DNA from: Alphaproteobacteria bacterium
GTDB lineage: Bacteria; Pseudomonadota; Alphaproteobacteria; UBA11136
Length of the DNA: 39,245 nt
NCBI GenBank assembly: GCA_016776635.1
Contig: JADHSZ010000022.1
Span: 1-39,245 of the forward strand
Direction: 5' to 3'
Part shown: positions 1-7,528 of the stretch, piece after piece
Layout of the letters: each line of letters starts with the position of its first letter
Position numbering within the stretch: the first letter of the stretch is position 1
Program-made: the position numbers and the translations under genes
Notes under the pieces: model-generated
Database searches by the model: none
What the model saw: only the letters and a program-made list of their open reading frames with translations
Told to the model about the DNA's origin: nothing

Positions 1-42
1 GTGATTCTGGAGGATGCTCTGGCTCATCAGTCCCGAACCGCT

Positions 43-1182
43 CTAGCCGCCAAGCGGCAATGTGTAGACGGGTTGGGTGCTCTGTACGTCGCCCGATTGC
101 AGGGCGAAAAGATGATGGAGAAGGGAAAAGGTGGTTTTCGATGTCAGGTCGGAATCGGCGATATAAAACCAGTGTCCCCGATATTCCACGGATACGGCAG
201 CACGGTCCGGCTGGGCGGCCTGGGAACGCACCCGGAGTAGACCGCCCGTGACCTGATCCCAGTCAAAGACCTCGCCATCGGCGGTGCGGGTGACTGTGAC
301 CCTTCCCGCCTCGATATCTTCGGGCGGTACCTTCACACCCTGTGAGAGATAATAGAGAACTCCCATGAGAGAGCGGGTCTGGATGCCGATACGGTCATGC
401 CTGCCGGAAATATAGTTGGGAGTTACCACATAAAAAGGTACCTCCGGTGAAAGATCGAGGAGCTCCTGAAGCTCCCGGGATTCGGAGGCGGCGTCCCCTT
501 GTGCGGCAAAGCGCATGACGATGCGTGAGCTGCCCCGGTGTTCCACCGCCCCGGGGGAAGGATGTTCGAGCCTGATATTCAGACCGTCCTTGACCTGGAG
601 GTTTCGCATCAGATCGGTCAGGCGCTTGAATGTCTTGTATTCGGGTGCGGTGGCTGGTGTTGGCCCCGCCGCCCGCGGCGCATTCCTGATTCCGTTGATT
701 CGCTGCGCACACATTTCGAACACCCGCTCCACGCTCCATCCGGAATTATAAAGCAGCAGCAGGGTTTCCAGGGAAATGGGGGAGAGCAGCCGTTTTACGA
801 ACTGTTCCCCCTGAAGGGGCGAATAGGTGACGGTGGGGTTCTCTTCGTATTTTCCGCTTGGTCCGATTTCGAAAATGTTCGACGTATCTCCGCCATGGGT
901 AAAGGCGCCGGCCAGCCCCGCGTTATAGGTGAACTGGGTGGCCACCGAACTGACCTCAAGGAAGAAGGGAGTGTCCCGGTATTTCAGGCGCACTAGATTG
1001 AGGAGCATCTGCTCCTCGCTGGTCTTCTGAATGGCTATATTATAGGGATTGCGATTGCCGTGAACCGTGTCCGGCCCGAAATAGGCGCATCCCGAAAACA
1101 GGGAAACGGCCATCCCCAACAACATTCCGGCGTAAAACCGCCGCTGCCTGCGATCCTTTTTTACCCGTACACCAATTTTCAT
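43..1182 (-). CDS. Conserved outer-membrane-type lipoprotein of unknown function
   Basis: The protein has 379 residues. It begins with a basic n-region (KKDRRQRR), a hydrophobic stretch and a lipobox SLFSGC, giving a lipidated Cys near residue 32, so it should be exported and anchored in a membrane. The body is soluble-looking, with a conserved-sounding N-terminal segment (SEEQMLLNLVRLKYRDTPFF) that I associate only with uncharacterised proteobacterial proteins. The open frame extends upstream to 1467, but I chose the ATG at 1182 because the signal peptide starts there and the extra 95 residues are low-quality and run through the intergenic promoter region. It is transcribed away from the gene at 1348. 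No function is proposed. Confidence 0.8.
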   Translation of the reverse strand: MKIGVRVKKDRRQRRFYAGMLLGMAVSLFSGCAYFGPDTVHGNRNPYNIAIQKTSEEQMLLNLVRLKYRDTPFFLEVSSVATQFTYNAGLAGAFTHGGDTSNIFEIGPSGKYEENPTVTYSPLQGEQFVKRLLSPISLETLLLLYNSGWSVERVFEMCAQRINGIRNAPRAAGPTPATAPEYKTFKRLTDLMRNLQVKDGLNIRLEHPSPGAVEHRGSSRIVMRFAAQGDAASESRELQELLDLSPEVPFYVVTPNYISGRHDRIGIQTRSLMGVLYYLSQGVKVPPEDIEAGRVTVTRTADGEVFDWDQVTGGLLRVRSQAAQPDRAAVSVEYRGHWFYIADSDLTSKTTFSLLHHLFALQSGDVQSTQPVYTLPLGG

Positions 1183-1280
1183 CGGTTGCCTTTGCCCCTT
1201 TTGCCTGTCCCGAATAGAAGCCGCAAAGCCCCTTAAAGGCAAGGGGGCAGGGAGGGAATACAGACTGGAACTTTTCCAGG

Positions 1281-1316
1281 TTGACAGTGAATAGGGGCGT
1301 TCTATAGTCCCTATTC
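1281..1316 (+). promoter_or_regulatory. Sigma70-like promoter with palindromic operator over the -10 box
   Basis: A perfect -35 TTGACA (1281-1286) is followed after 16 bases by TATAGT (1303-1308). The palindrome GAATAGGG (1289-1296), N12, CCCTATTC (1309-1316) flanks and overlaps the -10. The implied transcript start is about 30 bases before the ATG at 1348, which has AAGGAG upstream. Seen directly: the boxes and the perfect 8-bp arms. Inferred: a dimeric repressor site. Confidence 0.65.
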
Positions 1317-1347
1317 TCAGTATGGTTGCATAAGGAGAATCAACCCC

Positions 1348-1674
1348 ATGTCTCCCAGCCGCTATCTGGATAGGCCCAAGCGTACTTACGAGGAAGCCGT
1401 GCGCGCGCGAGACACGCGCGACAGGGTTCGTGATGTGCGTGGTGACGGCTCCGATGAGACGGGACACGAAAGTCCCTTCTCGCGCCTCGGGGGGGCATGG
1501 TTGTCGGGTGTTGTGCTGGTGTTTGTTCTTGCAGCTCTTGCCGGGTTTCTTGTTCTGCCCTCTTTTCTTCCCGAGGAAACCGTTACCGCCGAGGGGATCA
1601 CTACCGAGGAAATTCAGCGGTTACAGGCTATCGCGCCGGCGGCGGGTCCTGGCACCCTTCCCGATCCCAATTGA
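1348..1674 (+). CDS. Small single-pass membrane protein, unknown function
   Basis: This 108-residue protein has a highly charged N-terminal half (many Arg, Asp and Glu, including an RARDTRDRVRDVRGD-type stretch) and one transmembrane helix at about residues 50-72 (rich in V, L, A and F). A short Pro/Ala-rich tail follows. With Arg-rich residues before the helix, the N-terminus is probably cytoplasmic. The start is well supported: AAGGAG lies about ten bases before the ATG, and a strong promoter lies just upstream. The stop TGA overlaps a TTG that probably starts the next gene, so the two are likely translationally coupled. I do not recognise the family. Confidence 0.7.
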   Translation: MSPSRYLDRPKRTYEEAVRARDTRDRVRDVRGDGSDETGHESPFSRLGGAWLSGVVLVFVLAALAGFLVLPSFLPEETVTAEGITTEEIQRLQAIAPAAGPGTLPDPN

Positions 1675-2564
1675 TCCCACGGGAATTCCCCAGTCGGTGG
1701 CAGACCGGCCTCCCGGTCCTTACTTCTCTGTTTCTGTGGTTTTCCGTTTTTTTCACCGGCGTTGCCTGGGCGGCGCCCGGAGTGGAACTGTGGGAGCGCT
1801 GGACACGATCCGACCCTGAATCCTCGGCTTCCATCACCTATGACAACTGGAACCGGTTTCTTGAAAAATACATTGTCGAGTCCCCCGGCGGCATCACTCT
1901 GGTTCGTTACGGGGCCGTTACCGGCGAGGACCAGGAAAACCTTAGAAGTGAGATTCACAGACTCTCGCGGGTTCCCATCAGCCGTTTTAACCGTGACCAG
2001 CAACGCGCCTTCTGGATTAACCTCTATAATGCGCTGACGGTGAAACTGATCCTGGACCACACTCCGGTGGACAGTATCCGCGACATCGATATTTCACCGG
2101 GCTGGTTTTCCGACGGCCCCTGGGGGCGGAAACTGGTGACGGTGGAAGACGAGGAACTTTCCCTCGATGACATTGAACACCGTATCCTGCGGTCCATCTG
2201 GCGCGATCCGCGCCTTCACTATGCCTTGAACTGTGCCGCGCGGGGTTGTCCCAATCTGGTGGCCATGGCCTATACGGCGGCCAATAGCGAGTCGCTTCTG
2301 GACGCGGGGGCCAGGGCCTATGTGAACCATGACCGGGGCGCCACGTTCGTTGACGGCGCTCTGGTGGTGTCCAGTATTTATGTTTGGTACATGCCGGATT
2401 TTGGTGGTTCGGAGGGCTCTGTGATCGCCCATCTGGGGCGTTATGCCGAACCCGGACTCGCGGCGAAGCTGGCAAGAGTAAGCCGAATCTACGACGACGC
2501 TTATGACTGGCGGCTTAATAATGCCGGGGGCGACGGGACAATGACGTCTCCGGTCTCTCAATGA
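1671..2564 (+). CDS. Secreted DUF547-family protein
   Basis: The 297-residue product matches the DUF547 family: the block around RDQQRAFWINLYNALTVKLI and the later block with ALNCAARGCPNL are typical of it. The biochemical role of the family is not established. A signal peptide is visible (hydrophobic LPVLTSLFLWFSVFFTGVAWA with an Ala-x-Ala cleavage site), so the protein is exported. No ATG or GTG sits before the signal peptide in a sensible place. I chose the TTG at 1671, which overlaps the TGA of the preceding gene as TTGA. The open frame upstream (from 1497) lies inside that gene and is not convincing. It probably shares the promoter at 1281. Confidence 0.75.
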   Translation: MIPREFPSRWQTGLPVLTSLFLWFSVFFTGVAWAAPGVELWERWTRSDPESSASITYDNWNRFLEKYIVESPGGITLVRYGAVTGEDQENLRSEIHRLSRVPISRFNRDQQRAFWINLYNALTVKLILDHTPVDSIRDIDISPGWFSDGPWGRKLVTVEDEELSLDDIEHRILRSIWRDPRLHYALNCAARGCPNLVAMAYTAANSESLLDAGARAYVNHDRGATFVDGALVVSSIYVWYMPDFGGSEGSVIAHLGRYAEPGLAAKLARVSRIYDDAYDWRLNNAGGDGTMTSPVSQ

Positions 2565-2573
2565 TTTTCCTTT

Positions 2574-2597
2574 CTATTTCCTCCCCGCCGGAAATAG
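2574..2597 (+). terminator. Possible hairpin after the DUF547 gene
   Basis: The perfect arms CTATTTCC and GGAAATAG (8 bp) are separated by an 8-base loop and followed by TCTTT. It lies just after the stop at 2564 and before the next ribosome-binding site. The T run is short, so it may only attenuate transcription. Confidence 0.35.
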
Positions 2598-2627
2598 TCT
2601 TTGATGAATTAGGGGGAGTTTTGATCC

Positions 2628-3074
2628 ATGGTTCACAGAAGGCTTATCGAACCGGCGCTGGCCCGCCTCGAAGGTGAACGCGTTAAATATTTCTATGATC
2701 TGGTTCACGAACTGGAAAACGATCCCCGGCTCGGCGCGTCTCCAAACACGGTGTATCTGGTTCTCAAGGAAACTCTGGAGTTACTTCCCACCAACCTGCC
2801 GCATAACGAGTTGGCCAATTTCCTGTTCGATTTTGTCGCCACCAATGAAGACCGTCTCAACCGGGTAATCTTCAGTCGGAATTTCGCCCACGATCCGTCC
2901 TGTATCCGCAGCGTTACCAATGATTTTGTTCGTCAGGTGGTGGATGTGGTGATGACCTATTACATGGAGGGGAAGATCGAGAGCCATGAACAGAGGGTTC
3001 ACCGCATTTCATGGCCGTACGATAAAAATGACTTCCCTTATCACGACGATGAGGATGAAGAAGAGGAAGACTGA
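2628..3074 (+). CDS. Small cytoplasmic protein with acidic C-terminal tail
   Basis: The protein has 148 residues and looks helical and soluble, with no signal peptide or membrane segment. The last dozen residues are almost all Asp and Glu (HDDEDEEEED). A good ribosome-binding site (GGGGGAG) lies about 11 bases before the ATG. It follows the DUF547 gene by 63 bases on the same strand and converges on the response-regulator gene at 3111. I do not recognise a family. The steady coding character and ribosome-binding site support a real gene. Confidence 0.65.
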   Translation: MVHRRLIEPALARLEGERVKYFYDLVHELENDPRLGASPNTVYLVLKETLELLPTNLPHNELANFLFDFVATNEDRLNRVIFSRNFAHDPSCIRSVTNDFVRQVVDVVMTYYMEGKIESHEQRVHRISWPYDKNDFPYHDDEDEEEED

Positions 3075-3110
3075 AAACGCTGCCGCTTCCAACGCCAGGG
3101 AAGAGAAGGG

Positions 3111-4337
3111 CTAAAGAAATACCTTGTCGCCTTCGGCCGGGGCCAGGCATTGGGTGTCGGAGCCGAGTTTTTCAAGCTTCTCGCGGGTCATTTCCAGTTT
3201 GCGGTCGATGGCGTTATCGTCCTGGTCAGGATCGTGGTGGAAGATATAGAGAGTTTTCACTTTCGCCACATGGGCAAGCTGAGCCACCTGGCTGATGCAG
3301 GAATGCCCCCAACCCACCTTGGTTTTGTATTCCTCGTCGGTATAGGTGGTGTCGGTAATCAGGGCGTCGGCGTTGCCCACGAATTGGGCCAGCATATCCA
3401 CATACCGGGCGTTGTGGGAATCGTTGTCGGGAAGGAAGAGTTCGTTATCGGTAATATAGCAAACGGACTTGCCGTTATAATTAATACGATAGCCAAGGCA
3501 GTATCCGGGATGGCTGAGCAGCATGGTTTCGATGGTGGCGCCGTTGATTTTCAACGTTTCCCCTCGCAGGTCGCGGAAATATACCCTTGAGCCAAACTCG
3601 CGGATAGTGACGGGAAAATAGACCCCGTCCATCTGGTTCGAGATCATTTCGCGGACGGTAAGGTCTCCCTGAGTTGCGCCGAGGATTTCAAACTCGTTTC
3701 CCGGAATGAAAAGCGGCGTGAAAAAAGGCAGGGCGTTGATGTGATCCCAGTGGGGGTGGGAGATGAAGATTTTAGCCTCGAGGCGCCGCGCGCCGCTGGC
3801 CATAAGATGGTTGGACAGCTCTTTGATTCCGGAACCCGCATCGAAAATAAAAAGCCCGCCGTTTTTGAATGACAGGCTGACACAGGACGTATTTCCGCCG
3901 TAACGGATGGATTTCCCCCCCGGTACCGGAAGCGTGCCACGCACCCCCCAGAAGGCCATCTCGATCTTGTCGGAGAGAATCTTGTCAATTTGTGACAGCA
4001 GCCCGTCCTTGTCGATGGGCTTGATGATATAGCCGTCTGCCCCGAATTGGACGGACCTTTTTTTGTCAAACTCGTAGGATTTAGCGCTGACGACGATGAT
4101 CCGCATATGGGAAAGGTCACGGTTCTCACGTAGCTTCCGGCACAGCTCCAGGCCATCGAGTTCGGGCATCAGGATATCGGTAAGAACGCAGTCGGGATTG
4201 ACCTCGGGAATTTCTTCGAGCGCCAGGACGCTGGACGTAGCGGTCTTAACGTCGTGCCCCGCATCTTTCAGGGCCGCCGAAAAGAGCTTGAGAATCATGG
4301 GGTCATCATCGACGAGATAGAAAAGCAGCTTTTTCAT
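3111..4337 (-). CDS. Response regulator fused to a metallo-beta-lactamase-fold domain
   Basis: This 408-residue protein has two domains. Residues 1-122 are a CheY-like receiver: the acidic pocket D10-D12, phosphoacceptor D54 in TDILMP, and K106 in the IIKP motif are all present. Residues 125-408 are a metallo-beta-lactamase-fold hydrolase of the class with WGVRGTLPVPG and YGGNTSC at its start. Metal ligands are recognisable: H194-x-H196-x-D198-H199 (HPHWDH), H275, D297 and H345, with a His pair at H367/H368. The domain order suggests that phosphorylation controls hydrolase activity; the substrate is unknown. There is no DNA-binding domain and no histidine kinase next to it. It lies downstream of the HAD gene on the same strand, with a 96-base gap. 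Confidence 0.85.
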   Translation of the reverse strand: MKKLLFYLVDDDPMILKLFSAALKDAGHDVKTATSSVLALEEIPEVNPDCVLTDILMPELDGLELCRKLRENRDLSHMRIIVVSAKSYEFDKKRSVQFGADGYIIKPIDKDGLLSQIDKILSDKIEMAFWGVRGTLPVPGGKSIRYGGNTSCVSLSFKNGGLFIFDAGSGIKELSNHLMASGARRLEAKIFISHPHWDHINALPFFTPLFIPGNEFEILGATQGDLTVREMISNQMDGVYFPVTIREFGSRVYFRDLRGETLKINGATIETMLLSHPGYCLGYRINYNGKSVCYITDNELFLPDNDSHNARYVDMLAQFVGNADALITDTTYTDEEYKTKVGWGHSCISQVAQLAHVAKVKTLYIFHHDPDQDDNAIDRKLEMTREKLEKLGSDTQCLAPAEGDKVFL

Positions 4338-4433
4338 GAGTGTCGGCTCCCGATGACCACATTCAGGCCATTTTCCCCATTCCCAAGCATATCAATGCCC
4401 TAAAGGGGTTTTTCAAGGAGATTCCGCCTCTAA

Positions 4434-5213
4434 TCAGGCCGACAGCTTGGCGGTCTGCGCCTCGTCGAACCATTGTTTGAGCAGGTCCACTGTCACGTAT
4501 TGGGCGCTGTGGGCGTCTCCCGACACCAGTTCAAAAGGCTTATCCGGTTCGCCAAGGTCGCTCAGAACGGCTGTGGCGCCGGTGAAATCCTCGCCTTCGG
4601 TATAGCTGCTGACGGTAACGATGGCGGCTACCCCGGCGGCAAGACTGGCCTGTAATCCCTTGGGCGAATCCTCGATGGCCAGACAGGCCGTCGCGGGCAG
4701 GCCAAATTCCTGCAAGGCCCAGCTATAGATATCCGGAGCCGGCTTCTTGGCGGGAACCTTGTTGCCGTCGCCGATAACCTCAAACCAGGAAAGCACGTCG
4801 TTACCCAGCGCCTTGTCGAAAAGCGCGCGCAGGTTCTCTTCCGTCGTCGATGTCACCAAAGCAAGGCGCAGGCCACATTCCCGCGCTTCCGAGAGCAAGC
4901 GGATGACCCCGGGCCGCACCCCCACGGCCTTATCTTCCACCAGTTCCGCATAGGCTTGGCTTTTGGCCTTATGCATGGCCTCAATGAAACTATAGAGATC
5001 GGGGCGCGAGGCCATTTCGGGATGGGTACGGTCGATATAGTGGCGAATTCGCTCGCGTCCGCCGCTGACTCCCAACAGGTCCCGGTAGATGGCCTGGTCC
5101 CAGTGCCAGGCTACTCCGAATTCCTTAAAGGCGGCATTGAACGCCTCGCGATGGGCATCCTCGCTTTCCGCGATGGTACCGTCCACATCCAACATCAGAG
5201 CCGCTAATTTCAT
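4434..5213 (-). CDS. HAD-superfamily phosphatase, CbbY/beta-phosphoglucomutase-like
   Basis: The 259-residue protein carries the full HAD motif set: D9-x-D11-G-T (motif I), T121-S122 (motif II), K156 in AKKPAPDIY (motif III) and E181-D182 in IEDSPKG (motif IV). An inserted helical cap lies at about residues 17-90. This is the CbbY/PGMB-type subfamily, which acts on sugar phosphates. It follows the heptose genes hldE and gmhA on the same strand, 168 bases downstream of hldE, so a sugar-phosphate role in the same pathway is possible but unproven. It is not a GmhB-type phosphatase: I see no zinc-loop cysteine cluster. Confidence 0.85.
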   Translation of the reverse strand: MKLAALMLDVDGTIAESEDAHREAFNAAFKEFGVAWHWDQAIYRDLLGVSGGRERIRHYIDRTHPEMASRPDLYSFIEAMHKAKSQAYAELVEDKAVGVRPGVIRLLSEARECGLRLALVTSTTEENLRALFDKALGNDVLSWFEVIGDGNKVPAKKPAPDIYSWALQEFGLPATACLAIEDSPKGLQASLAAGVAAIVTVSSYTEGEDFTGATAVLSDLGEPDKPFELVSGDAHSAQYVTVDLLKQWFDEAQTAKLSA

Positions 5214-5265
5214 TTTTTACATTCCGTGCCTGTAACAATAGGCCTGTTCGGCCACTTTTTTCCGG

Positions 5266-5298
5266 GAGAATCACGTCCGCGCAGAACCCATGATTCTC
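5266..5298. repeat. Inverted repeat GAGAATCA-N17-TGATTCTC
   Basis: Perfect 8-bp arms (5266-5273 and 5291-5298) lie in the 168-base gap between hldE and the HAD gene, 53-85 bases before the HAD start. No T run follows on the minus strand, so an operator is more likely than a terminator. Confidence 0.35.
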
Positions 5299-5381
5299 AT
5301 ATTGGGGGGGCAGATTGTAACGGAAAGGGGCAACCAGTGGAAAGGATGTGTGCCCGCGAGGCGGCGTTGCCACAAGAAAAG

Positions 5382-6851
5382 CTATTTAGCCATTTTCGCT
5401 ATGGTGGAGGTGGTGCTGTGACCTGTTTCAATCTCGGCAAGGAGGACACGCCCCCCGTATCCTTTGACCACATCACCACCCACCACTTCATCAAGACGAT
5501 AATCGGCTCCCTTGACCAGAACATCGGGACGGATGGCCTCGATCATGCGGATCGGCGTGTCTTCCGAGAACACCACCACCAGATCAACCGAGGCCAAAGA
5601 CGCCAGCACCGTCTCCCGTGCCGATTCGCCCTGTACCGGGCGGCTTTTGCCTTTCAGCCTGGCGGTGGAGGAATCACTGTTAAGTCCTACAATAAGGCGG
5701 TCACAAGCGGCCTTCGCCTGATCGAGAAGGGAAATATGGCCGGGATGGAGAAGGTCGAAACAGCCATTGGTGAATCCCACTTTTAAATCCTTGCTGTGCC
5801 AGAGATTAACCCGTTCCAGGGCTTCGGCCAGAGAAACGATCTTGGCATCTCCCGACAGCAGGTCCTGATGACGCAGCGCACCCAGAAGCTCGGAAGCGTG
5901 CACCACCGCTGTTCCGGCCTTGCCCACGGAAATCCCGGCGGCTGCATTGGCAAGCTGCGCCGCATCGGAAAGGTCCACCCCCACCGCCACCGCCGCGGCC
6001 AGCGTTGCCACGGCGGTATCGCCCGCGCCCGAAACATCAAAGACCTCTCTCGCTTCTCCAGCGAAATGATCGGGTGTCTTTTTGGCGCTGCTGCGCACCA
6101 GAGTCATGCCGTCGGCGCTGCGGGTTACAAGAACCGCATCCACGCCGCAGGAAGCGATGATGGTACACGCGGCGGAGGCGATTTCTTCATCACTTGAAAC
6201 GGGCATACGGGTGGCGGCGGCCAGTTCCCGCAGGTTGGGCGTGATAAGGCTGGCGCCGCGGTAACGGGTGAAATTATCGCCCTTGGGATCAACGATTACG
6301 GGCCGCCCGGCCTTCGTGGCGGCGGCGATAAGGTCCTCAACCCCGCTTGGCGTCAGCACGCCCTTGCCATAGTCGGACAGTATGACAACGCCACAGGACT
6401 TCATGGCCTCCTTCGCCAGACCCAGAACTTCCTGCTGTTTTTCAGGAGAAAGGGGAAGAACGGTCTCGCGGTCGGCGCGCATCATTTGTTGATGGGCCGC
6501 CACGAAACGGGTCTTGATGGATGTGGATCGGTCCTTATCCAAAAGAAGATGCGGCGTGATGGCGGGAGCGCTCCGGAAAAGCTCTTTTACATCCGCAGCG
6601 GCCTCGTCGTCGCCGATGGCGGCGATAAATTCAGTGGAGGCTCCCAAAGCCGAAAGATTGCGGGCCACATTGCCTGCGCCGCCCAGCATCTTGGTTTCTC
6701 CGCTGATGCGAAAGATGGGTATGGGCGCTTCGGGGGAAATGCGTTCCACATCACCCGCAACGAAGCAATCGAGCATAAGATCGCCAATGCAAAGCACTTT
6801 GGCGTTGCCCAATAGGTCAATGGCGGCAACGGGATCGGGAATGTCAGACAT
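5382..6851 (-). CDS. hldE: Bifunctional heptose-7-phosphate kinase / heptose-1-phosphate adenylyltransferase
   Basis: HldE makes ADP-heptose for the LPS inner core. It phosphorylates D-glycero-D-manno-heptose 7-phosphate at C1 and later adenylylates heptose 1-phosphate. The 489 residues are full length for the fused enzyme. The N-terminal PfkB/ribokinase domain (about 1-330) has GGAGNVARN near 57-65 and the catalytic GAGDT at 275-279 (base D278). The C-terminal nucleotidyltransferase domain (about 355-489) has FTNGCFDLLHPGH at 360-372, with the HxGH-type signature, plus a VKGADY block. It lies 29 bases downstream of gmhA, in the same transcription unit as several glycosyltransferases, consistent with core assembly in the cytoplasm. 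Confidence 0.96.
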   Translation of the reverse strand: MSDIPDPVAAIDLLGNAKVLCIGDLMLDCFVAGDVERISPEAPIPIFRISGETKMLGGAGNVARNLSALGASTEFIAAIGDDEAAADVKELFRSAPAITPHLLLDKDRSTSIKTRFVAAHQQMMRADRETVLPLSPEKQQEVLGLAKEAMKSCGVVILSDYGKGVLTPSGVEDLIAAATKAGRPVIVDPKGDNFTRYRGASLITPNLRELAAATRMPVSSDEEIASAACTIIASCGVDAVLVTRSADGMTLVRSSAKKTPDHFAGEAREVFDVSGAGDTAVATLAAAVAVGVDLSDAAQLANAAAGISVGKAGTAVVHASELLGALRHQDLLSGDAKIVSLAEALERVNLWHSKDLKVGFTNGCFDLLHPGHISLLDQAKAACDRLIVGLNSDSSTARLKGKSRPVQGESARETVLASLASVDLVVVFSEDTPIRMIEAIRPDVLVKGADYRLDEVVGGDVVKGYGGRVLLAEIETGHSTTSTIAKMAK

Positions 6852-6880
6852 GGCGAGTAACCCTATCGCAAACTAGCGGG

Positions 6881-7471
6881 CTAAACGAGCCCCAGTTCCG
6901 TCTCCAGGGCGGCACAGAGAAGATGCCCCAGGGTGATATGCATTTCTTGGATACGCGCCGTGGTGGGGGAAGGAACGATGATCAGAAGATCCGCCGCCGT
7001 TCCCAGCTTGCCGCCATCACCGCCGCCAAGGCCTACCGTGGCCATGCCTGTCTCGCGGGCGGCTTCCAGCCCACGAAGCACATTGGCGCTGGTTCCCGAT
7101 GTACTGATGCCCAGGGCCACGTCACCAGGCTGGCCCAGGGCGCTGATCTGGCGGGCAAAGACATGTTCGAATCCATAATCGTTGCCGATGGCGGTAAGTG
7201 CCGAACTGTCGGTGGTCAGGGCCAGCCCGGGGAGCGGCGCGCGGTCCTGCGAGAAGCGGCAGCACATTTCCGCCGCCAGATGCTGGGCATCGGCGGCGCT
7301 TCCACCATTGCCGAAGAAAACCAGCTTATGGCCATTGCTGATGGCTGTTGCGCATAACGCAACCAGTTCACGAAAGGGTGCTTCCACGGCTTTTGCCGTG
7401 GCCCGCGCCACATCTTCATGCTCCTGGAATTCAGCGGCCAGGAAAGCCTTCAGATCACCCTTCGTGTCCAT
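6881..7471 (-). CDS. gmhA: Phosphoheptose isomerase (sedoheptulose-7-phosphate isomerase)
   Basis: GmhA converts sedoheptulose 7-phosphate to heptose 7-phosphate, the first committed step to ADP-heptose. The 196-residue length and single SIS domain fit the family. Motifs seen are FGNGGSAADAQH at 53-64, the phosphate-binding STSGTSANV at 123-131, and metal-ligand candidates H64, E68, Q175 and H183. It sits directly before hldE and 57 bases after the WcaI-like glycosyltransferase. GmhB and HldD, the other two ADP-heptose enzymes, are not in this window. Confidence 0.95.
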   Translation of the reverse strand: MDTKGDLKAFLAAEFQEHEDVARATAKAVEAPFRELVALCATAISNGHKLVFFGNGGSAADAQHLAAEMCCRFSQDRAPLPGLALTTDSSALTAIGNDYGFEHVFARQISALGQPGDVALGISTSGTSANVLRGLEAARETGMATVGLGGGDGGKLGTAADLLIIVPSPTTARIQEMHITLGHLLCAALETELGLV

Positions 7472-7528
7472 TTCCGTCCCATGGTTGCAGATATGATTTT
7501 TCCCCCATGATGGTGGAGGGGGGCCAAC

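Noticed and set aside
5231..5262. Possible terminator GGCC-TGTTC-GGCC followed by T run on the plus strand
   Set aside because: The stem is only four base pairs and no plus-strand gene ends there.
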